DNA of 27,633 nucleotides, taken from contig JAZKZE010000011.1 in the NCBI GenBank assembly GCA_045612485.1, positions 1 through 27,633 of the forward strand, written 5' to 3'. Position 1 is the first letter of the stretch; the number at the start of each line of letters is the position of its first letter. Origin of the DNA: RGIG5327 sp045612485 (lineage in GTDB: Bacteria; Verrucomicrobiota; Lentisphaeria; Victivallales; UBA1829). Below are positions 22,660 to 27,633 of this stretch, in pieces. A program made the translations under genes and the position numbers. A model generated the notes under the pieces. It was not told where the DNA came from. It saw only the letters and a program-made list of their open reading frames with translations, and ran no database searches.

Positions 22660-24123
22660 TTATTTTACAGAAGCAAGAGCTTTTTTCACTTCTTTAAGTT
22701 TTTCACATTCCGGCATCATTTCCTTATAGAACGGATCAAGGGGATAACAGCCGGAAAAGAGTCCGCTTCTGGGTGCTGTTGTGCAATCTCCGAAAGTACG
22801 GCAGATGCGTCTGGGATCAATGGAACCTTTTTCCAGGGTATCTGCACAGATCTCCGGATAGGCAATGACCATTCTGCCGATCCCCACAAAGTCCGCCTTT
22901 CCGTCCCGTACCATTTTCTGACCGGCATGAGGTAAAAATTCCTGCAAGCAGGTCATACCGGATGAGATGATGAGAAGACGGTTGCCGAAATATTCTTTGA
23001 TTTTTGCCACAGCCTCCATTTGTCTTGCCGCCCCCCGGATAGGTTCTTCCGGCGGAAGATAGCCGTCGGAAACAGGAAAATAGGCAGGACGCTGGAAATG
23101 TGGATTGTAATAGGGACTGCATGCTGTACTTCCGATAAGACGCACTCCCAGACTTTCTGCAAGAAGCAGAAACCGTATCGTTTCTGTAAGATCATAACCA
23201 AGCCCCGTACCGTCACCGCCGAAAGCATAAGGATAGGAACCAACTTTTATATCCCCTCTTTCCATGGGAATACCCACTTTATCCGCTCCTTTTTCAAAAG
23301 GAATGCAGTCAAAGAGCGACAATCTTACTCCAATGGGGAATCCGGGGACTTTTTTATGGATGGCTTCCACCACTTCCCGGAAAAATCTTGTACGGTTTTC
23401 AAAACTTCCCCCGTATCTGCCTTCTCTGGTATAAGCACTTAAAAACTCATGTCCCAGATAGCCGTGAGCCATTTTCACATCTACAAAATCAAAACCTGCT
23501 TCTTTTGCAAGAAAGGCAGCTTTGGCAAAATGGGCAATAATATCCGGGATCTCCTCATCTGAAACCACATTGCTTTTACTGTTATGGAATCTTTCATCCA
23601 GAAGAATGTGACTGTATGCTGTCACAGATTCCAGACGGGCATCATCATGTGGGTGACTGTATCTGCCGGAATGGGTGAGCTGCAAGCCGATCATAAGATC
23701 ATCGGAAGTGCCGAACCTTTCCGCATGGACTTTTCTCATTTTTTCACACAGCCCTTTAATGGCAGGCATGGTTTTTTCTGTGATCATCAACTGTCTGGTA
23801 TTGCTTTTCCCGCTTTCCATAACGGCACAGGCTTCACAGCCGAACAGAAGTTTGGCTCCGCTTTTTGCAAAATTGAGCCATCTTCTTTCCGTAAGAGGGG
23901 AGGGCGCACCGTCAGGGAGACAATCCCAGCCTTCCATGGGGAGGATGCACCATCTGTTGCCGATTTTCTTTCCGTAACACTCAATGGGGGTGGATAAGGG
24001 GGAATCTTTGCCGGTAAGGATCGTATCGTCGATTTCCAGAGGGATATTCTCTTCCTGCAAATGTTTACGGAACTCTTCCGCTGTTTTGAAAGTGGGGATC
24101 TTCGGATAATTTTTTACAGCCAT
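22660..24123 (-). CDS. Old Yellow Enzyme family NADH:flavin oxidoreductase (2,4-dienoyl-CoA-reductase-like, FMN domain only)
   Basis: An FMN-dependent ene-reductase-type TIM barrel of 487 residues. Family marks are GLQLTHSGRYSHP (Q-L-x-H-x-G-R), FVDVKMAHGYLGHEFLSAYT and RYGGSFENRTRF (H-G-Y-L...F-L-S...Y-G-G-S-x-E-N-R), and the phosphate-binding end FVGIGRMVIAYPE. After the barrel, ICRTFGDCTTAPRSGLFSGC keeps a C-x11-C spacing as in the [4Fe-4S] site of FadH-like enzymes, but the C-x2-C-x3-C part is altered and the C-terminal FAD/NAD half (full enzymes are about 640-670 residues) is absent. AAAGGAGC, inside the regulator's stop region, precedes the ATG by a good distance; the gap is 4 bases. 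It is last in the redox operon. The substrate is unknown. Confidence 0.88.
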   Translation of the reverse strand: MAVKNYPKIPTFKTAEEFRKHLQEENIPLEIDDTILTGKDSPLSTPIECYGKKIGNRWCILPMEGWDCLPDGAPSPLTERRWLNFAKSGAKLLFGCEACAVMESGKSNTRQLMITEKTMPAIKGLCEKMRKVHAERFGTSDDLMIGLQLTHSGRYSHPHDDARLESVTAYSHILLDERFHNSKSNVVSDEEIPDIIAHFAKAAFLAKEAGFDFVDVKMAHGYLGHEFLSAYTREGRYGGSFENRTRFFREVVEAIHKKVPGFPIGVRLSLFDCIPFEKGADKVGIPMERGDIKVGSYPYAFGGDGTGLGYDLTETIRFLLLAESLGVRLIGSTACSPYYNPHFQRPAYFPVSDGYLPPEEPIRGAARQMEAVAKIKEYFGNRLLIISSGMTCLQEFLPHAGQKMVRDGKADFVGIGRMVIAYPEICADTLEKGSIDPRRICRTFGDCTTAPRSGLFSGCYPLDPFYKEMMPECEKLKEVKKALASVK

Positions 24124-24127
24124 ATAT

Positions 24128-24652
24128 TCAGCTCCTTTGTTCTTTTTTTATATGCATCAATATGATCTCACAATCTTCTTTTGCTTCATAAGAGTGTTCC
24201 AGAAGTGCGTCAAAACGGATACTGTCATCTTTCCCCAGAAGATGTTTTTCTGTGGGCAGAGTCAACAGAAGTTTTCCGGAAAGGACCCAGCAGATCTCAT
24301 GATCATCCCCGTGGATGGAAGGCCGGGATACTTTCCCGCCTCTGGAGGCTTTTCCATAAAGACACTCCATATTTTTATAACGGATCTTCCGGAAAAGAAA
24401 ATCTTCCGAGGTATGGGATTCAACGGCAACATGCCGGGTCATACCGGCTTCCGCCATATTTAAAAGTTCCGTACAGGTCATGCCGAATACATTGGCTATC
24501 TTATACAATGTATCCAGTTCCGCCTTGGAGAGATTGCGTTCCAGTTTGGAGATGACGGGAGCCGATACCCCGCTTTTTTCCGCAAGCAAACCGATACTCA
24601 AATCATGTTTTTTCCGCAATTCCCGGATAATGGAAAAATCAAAGAGTGCCAT
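24128..24652 (-). CDS. XRE-family regulator with C-terminal cupin domain
   Basis: A 174-residue regulator. Residues about 6-62 are an HTH_3/XRE DNA-binding domain (IRELRKKHDLSIGLLAEKSG, VSAPVISKLERN, TLYKIANVFGMTCTELL). The rest is a cupin barrel (HGDDHEICWVLSGKLLLTLPTEKHLLGKDDSIRFDALLEHSYE), which in this family senses a small ligand. I chose the ATG at 24652 because the protein then begins just before the first HTH helix; a 35-codon upstream extension would lie wholly within the flavoprotein gene. As chosen, it overlaps the flavoprotein's 3' end by 14 bases, implying translational coupling. It lies between two enzymes of one operon, so it most likely controls that operon, including itself. 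Confidence 0.87.
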   Translation of the reverse strand: MALFDFSIIRELRKKHDLSIGLLAEKSGVSAPVISKLERNLSKAELDTLYKIANVFGMTCTELLNMAEAGMTRHVAVESHTSEDFLFRKIRYKNMECLYGKASRGGKVSRPSIHGDDHEICWVLSGKLLLTLPTEKHLLGKDDSIRFDALLEHSYEAKEDCEIILMHIKKEQRS

Positions 24653-26513
24653 TTTTATAGATCTTTCCTTCCCGGTAATCTTTCCAGATATTTTCAAACC
24701 ATCCGTCTGTTTCCGGAAGGGGACGGCGGGGGACAAAAGAGGAGGATACTTTTCCATTTTCCCATACCGTTTCCAATACTTTTTCCCGGAAGGAAATATC
24801 TTCTTTCATAAAATTGCCTTTTTCATCGGTAACAGCTCCGGAACCCCGGGACCCTACCGCACTTTCCACCTGGAAAAGAATACTTTTCAAATAGACATAA
24901 TGGGCAAGGACAAGATGGAAGGTAATAAGTGCCTGATGGGGAAAATCACTTTTATATCCCTGTTCCGATACCTCTTTAAACATCTGTTCCGCTTCTGTAA
25001 CGGCACGGGAAAGAGATTCTTTGTTCCGCAGATGTCCGGCACATTCCGTCATGCGTTTCTGAAGGATCTTTCTATCCTCCCGCCAGCACCGCACTCCCTG
25101 TAAACGGTTCTGTATATCTTTCAACAGTTTTGCCGCTTCTTTTTCTGCTTCTGCCATATTGAGCGTATCCTCCTGACAGCAGTTTTTGATATACTCCGAA
25201 GCTCTGAATGCCCCCACCTGACCGGAATTGAGGGCACTTCCGCCGGGACGGCATACGCCGTGGGAGCCATTGACCTCTCCGATAGGGAAAAGATGAGGGA
25301 TATTTTCCGACTGCCAGTAACGGTCTCCCGCCAGTCCTCCATTGTTGTGCTGGGCGCATAAGGCTATTTCCAGCATTTCCTGTGTTATATCAATATTGTG
25401 ATCTTTATATAAGGCGATCGCCCCGGGGTTCATCTTTGAAAGACGGTGGATGGGATTGCCGAAACAGGCATCCGATTTGGATAAATATTCCCTTGCTTCT
25501 TCAGAAAGAGTGCTGTAATCCAATCCGTAAGAAGAGTTGGTGCGGAAATCCAGAAAGACTCGTCTCCCTTTTACAATTGTTTCTTCATATACTTTCATGT
25601 CGATCCAGGATGAGCCGTCCGGATATTTTTTTACATCAAAAGGCCACTGATACCCTTTCAGAAAGATAAGAGAATGGATCTTTCCCGGATCCTTTTCCCC
25701 CTCAAAAAGAAACTCTTTTTCATCACTTTTCCCATCGGGAGCAGTGGATACAAAACGGGGCAGTACCTGCATATATGTTCCGGAAACATTCCAGCGGAAT
25801 TTTGTGGAGGCAAGTCCGAACTGGGATTCCGGCAGATTGCGCGCCTTTGCCCCGATCTTCAATGCTGCCCCGACAGCTCCTGTATGACAGGCTGGATATA
25901 CGCTTGCCTGATATAATCCACCCGGACCGCCAACTGCAAAAATGGTATTTTCCGCATAGATACACTCAAAATCGCCTGTTTCCCTGTTATGGAAAATTGC
26001 CCCGGCACAACGGCCGTTTACTTTGATGAGTTCAGCCAATACCCGTTTTTCCCATATCTCCATACCGGTCTTTTTCAGTTCTTTGATCAAAGTAAGACAC
26101 ATCTCTTTTGAGGTATAGGGACCACAGCTTGTCGCCCTTCTTCTGGGATCGTGATCGGTTTTATAGCCGATATACTGTCCGAATTCATCACAGGGAAAGG
26201 GGACTCCCAGATTCACAAGAAATTGGAAACAGCGTACAGAAAGGGCTGCTTCCGTAAATGCCAGATCCCCATGCATACTTCCTGTATCAAAAAAAGAACG
26301 GGCAAGATCATAAATGCTGTCCGGTTCATGCCCGTAGATCCCTAATTTATAATAGGTCTGCTTGTCACTGCCTGTATTGATGGAGGTTCCCATCTGCAAG
26401 CCTTCCGTAACAAGAAGGGAATCTTTTACCCCTAATGTCTGAAGGCGTAAAGAAGCACACAAACCCGCCGCTCCTGAACCAGTGACAAGGGTATTTACTT
26501 TTCGTGTTATCAT
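24639..26513 (-). CDS. FAD-dependent fumarate reductase/succinate dehydrogenase-like flavoprotein
   Basis: A 624-residue FAD protein of the FrdA/SdhA superfamily. The dinucleotide site is LVTGSGAAGLCASLRLQTLG. A second FAD strand is AENTIFAVGGPGGLYQ, followed by HTGAVGAALKIGAKARNLPESQFG, which matches the G-D-G-x-x-M-A...E-F-x-Q segment. HNNGGL (the H-x-x-G-G of the active site) and FPIGEVNGSHGVCRPGGSALNSG (G-E-x-x-x-G-x-x-G-x-x-R-x-x-G-x-x-L) follow, with a helical C-terminal third. The N-terminal GSDKQTYYKLG replaces the usual T-x-x-A-x-G-G block. There is no signal peptide, heme or Fe-S subunit nearby, so a soluble reductase or dehydrogenase of an organic substrate is likely, not respiratory SDH. 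I chose the ATG at 26513, with GAGG 8 bases ahead; the TTG at 26531 lacks a site and overlaps the SDR stop. Confidence 0.85.
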   Translation of the reverse strand: MITRKVNTLVTGSGAAGLCASLRLQTLGVKDSLLVTEGLQMGTSINTGSDKQTYYKLGIYGHEPDSIYDLARSFFDTGSMHGDLAFTEAALSVRCFQFLVNLGVPFPCDEFGQYIGYKTDHDPRRRATSCGPYTSKEMCLTLIKELKKTGMEIWEKRVLAELIKVNGRCAGAIFHNRETGDFECIYAENTIFAVGGPGGLYQASVYPACHTGAVGAALKIGAKARNLPESQFGLASTKFRWNVSGTYMQVLPRFVSTAPDGKSDEKEFLFEGEKDPGKIHSLIFLKGYQWPFDVKKYPDGSSWIDMKVYEETIVKGRRVFLDFRTNSSYGLDYSTLSEEAREYLSKSDACFGNPIHRLSKMNPGAIALYKDHNIDITQEMLEIALCAQHNNGGLAGDRYWQSENIPHLFPIGEVNGSHGVCRPGGSALNSGQVGAFRASEYIKNCCQEDTLNMAEAEKEAAKLLKDIQNRLQGVRCWREDRKILQKRMTECAGHLRNKESLSRAVTEAEQMFKEVSEQGYKSDFPHQALITFHLVLAHYVYLKSILFQVESAVGSRGSGAVTDEKGNFMKEDISFREKVLETVWENGKVSSSFVPRRPLPETDGWFENIWKDYREGKIYKNGTL

Positions 26514-26527
26514 AATAAATACCTCAC

Positions 26528-27286
26528 TCAAAGTCTTGCAATATGCATTCCGCCGCCAACATGGATGACCTGACCTGTGGAGTAGGCAAGATCTCCCCGC
26601 AGAAGCATGGCAACAGCTTTGCCTATATCTTCCGGCATCCCCCAGCGGGGCTGGAGAGTAAGACCTTCCGCAATAAGGCGGTCATATTTTTCTTTAACAG
26701 TTTTTGTCATATCGCTGGAGATGATCCCCGGACGGATCTCATACACATTTACTCCGGATTCCGCCATTTTTACAGCAAAAAGACTGGTCATCATTGCGAT
26801 CCCCGCTTTGGACAGACAGTATTCGCCCCGGCTGATTGAACTTACCGTAGCGGAAATACTTCCAATGTTTACGATGGTTCCTTTGATGCCGTTTTCTGCA
26901 AAATATCTGCCGATCTTCTGGGTAAGGAAAAAAGGGCCTTTGAGATTGATGTTCATTACCCGGTCGAAACTTTCTTCCGTCATTTCCAGAAGATCATTTC
27001 TTACAAGAGGAGCTACTCCCGCATTGTTTACAAGAGCTTCAAGAGAGCCGAATCTTTCAAGAGTCCGGGCAAAAAGGTTTTCCCGGTCTTCTGCTGAAGA
27101 AATATCCGCTTTTACATACATGGCATTTATTCCGTATTTCCCTTCCAGTTCCCTGATGCGGGAATTTACCTCATTTTCCTCCGTTCTTCCACAGAATACG
27201 ATGTCCCATTTTTCCGAGGAAAGTTTTTCCACGATCCCCGCTCCGATCCCTCTGTTACCGCCTGTGACCAATGCCGTTTTTGTCAT
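26528..27286 (-). CDS. Short-chain dehydrogenase/reductase (3-ketoacyl-ACP-reductase-like)
   Basis: A classical SDR of 252 residues: TGGNRGIG (cofactor Gly-rich loop), NNAG, GSISA with the catalytic Ser, YCLSKAG (Tyr-x3-Lys) and the C-terminal STGQVIHVGGGM. The Arg in GGNRGIG and the CGR after the second strand favour NADP(H). Overall it resembles the FabG-like subgroup annotated as 3-ketoacyl-ACP reductase (RGEYCLSKAG and VYEIRPGIISSDMT are typical), but such proteins often act on other hydroxy/keto substrates. I chose the ATG at 27286, with GGAG 9 bases upstream; an earlier in-frame start at 27361 would lie upstream of the promoter's -10. First gene of the operon; the flavoprotein ATG is 14 bases past its stop. 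Confidence 0.92.
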   Translation of the reverse strand: MTKTALVTGGNRGIGAGIVEKLSSEKWDIVFCGRTEENEVNSRIRELEGKYGINAMYVKADISSAEDRENLFARTLERFGSLEALVNNAGVAPLVRNDLLEMTEESFDRVMNINLKGPFFLTQKIGRYFAENGIKGTIVNIGSISATVSSISRGEYCLSKAGIAMMTSLFAVKMAESGVNVYEIRPGIISSDMTKTVKEKYDRLIAEGLTLQPRWGMPEDIGKAVAMLLRGDLAYSTGQVIHVGGGMHIARL

Positions 27287-27300
27287 TTTTTTTCTCCAAG

Positions 27301-27321
27301 ATAAATTTTCTCTGAATTTAT
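27301..27321. promoter_or_regulatory. Palindrome in the redox-operon leader: candidate operator
   Basis: ATAAATT (27301-27307) and AATTTAT (27315-27321) form a perfect 7-base inverted repeat around 7 bases. It lies just downstream of the predicted transcription start (near 27327) and ahead of the SDR ribosome site, a position suited to repression. The XRE-cupin protein of the operon is the natural candidate binder. The AT-rich sequence lowers confidence. Confidence 0.4.
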
Positions 27322-27333
27322 GAAATTTGTAAA

Positions 27334-27361
27334 AATATAGCATATAAGAAAGATTTTGCAA
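27334..27361 (-). promoter_or_regulatory. Sigma-70 promoter of the SDR-flavoprotein-regulator-OYE operon
   Basis: On the minus strand, TTGCAA (27356-27361), 16 bases, then TATATT (27334-27339), with a leader of about 40 bases to the SDR ATG. The rest of the 254-base divergent gap up to 27540 holds the promoter of the next plus-strand gene and otherwise nothing I can name. Confidence 0.55.
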
Positions 27362-27470
27362 GAAGAAAATATGAATTTTATTCTTGTACTTTCCTTATGG
27401 GATTTCTGCTGCTTTGTTGCTGTGACCGCCATAAAAATAAAATAATCACCGGATTTGATAAAAAAATCTC

Positions 27471-27498
27471 TTGAATAATCATACTTTTATGTTATACT
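27471..27498 (+). promoter_or_regulatory. Sigma-70 promoter (extended -10) of the exported-protein gene at 27541
   Basis: TTGAAT (27471-27476), 16 bases, TATACT (27493-27498), with TGT directly before the -10 box as an extended -10 element. The ATG lies about 36 bases past the expected start of transcription. Confidence 0.62.
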
Positions 27499-27540
27499 AT
27501 GGTTAAAAACTCTTGAAAATAAAACACGAATGGAGAAAAA

Positions 27541-27633
27541 ATGAGAAAATTATTTCTTGCATTGTTTTTGAGTGCCTGTGTATCCGGGGGAGCTTTTGCG
27601 GATGTATTCCTTATGAAGGACGGAAAAGATGTT
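27541..27633 (+). CDS. N-terminus of an exported protein (cut by the window end)
   Basis: The first 31 codons of a gene that continues beyond the window. GGAG (27532-27535) precedes the ATG. The protein starts with a signal peptide (MRKLFLALFLSACVSGGAFA), after which DVFLMKDGKDV begins. Cleavage by signal peptidase I after AFA is the natural reading, since the mature D-V-x-x-x-K-D-G start is common in secreted proteins of this kind; LSAC at residues 10-13 could also serve as a lipobox. Too little is present for a family call. Confidence 0.75.
   Translation, partial: MRKLFLALFLSACVSGGAFADVFLMKDGKDV

Noticed and set aside
22660..24123. Frameshift or truncation as the reason for the missing C-terminal half of the OYE
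   Set aside because: The stop at 22660 is followed by a hairpin and the convergent gene end, with no remnant FAD/NAD domain in other frames downstream; the short form appears to be the natural protein.
24653..24757. Longer N-terminus for the XRE-cupin regulator
   Set aside because: The 35 extra codons lie wholly inside the flavoprotein gene, are Pro/Lys-rich without HTH character and would displace the HTH from the N-terminus where the family has it.
27371..27445. Short hydrophobic open frame of 24 codons in the gap before the last gene
   Set aside because: An ATG with an AAGAAG-like site exists, but it overlaps nothing conserved that I can recognise, has no clear promoter of its own and is short enough to arise by chance.

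Overview
The window looks like chromosome of a Gram-negative (two-membrane) bacterium of moderate GC, most likely the PVC superphylum and probably Lentisphaeria/Victivallales. The two-membrane call rests on an MlaA-type outer-membrane lipoprotein, a LolA-like lipoprotein and an HlyD-type periplasmic adaptor. The Lentisphaeria guess rests on gene style: a glycosyltransferase-TPR fusion, and an AraC/SGNH/very large cytoplasmic protein set. It is an inference. I see no tRNA, rRNA, CRISPR array, insertion sequence or phage gene, and no gene-free stretch over 300 bases.

Layout. (1) 210-8023, plus strand, one probable transcription unit: HlyD-like adaptor, a fused MlaA + alpha/beta-hydrolase lipoprotein, an MFS transporter, a GNAT acetyltransferase and a membrane glycosyltransferase with C-terminal TPRs. 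A hairpin at 8031-8072 closes it. (2) 8084-13799, minus strand: BASS-family (SLC10A7-like) transporter and a radical SAM/SPASM protein, then uvrA and tyrA. uvrA has its own good promoter, whose -10 lies inside a 20-bp palindrome resembling a diverged LexA box. (3) 13970-17361, plus strand: LolA-like lipoprotein, a small coiled-coil protein, a NifS-type cysteine desulfurase, a stand-alone NifU C-terminal (Nfu) protein and TsaB. This group joins Fe-S/sulfur delivery to tRNA modification. (4) 17366-22565: an AraC regulator divergent from an SGNH hydrolase and a 1137-residue protein of unrecognised family, probably a carbohydrate-use locus. (5) 22660-27286, minus strand: a compact redox operon of SDR, FrdA-like flavoprotein, XRE-cupin regulator and Old Yellow Enzyme, with a good promoter and a candidate operator. 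(6) 27541 to the window end: the start of an exported protein behind an extended -10 promoter.

The items most worth following are the MlaA-hydrolase fusion, the redox operon (its enzyme classes parallel those of bile-acid/steroid-reducing clusters, substrate unknown), the 1137-residue protein and the LexA-like operator at uvrA. All functional calls come from motif reading by eye; no database search was possible.
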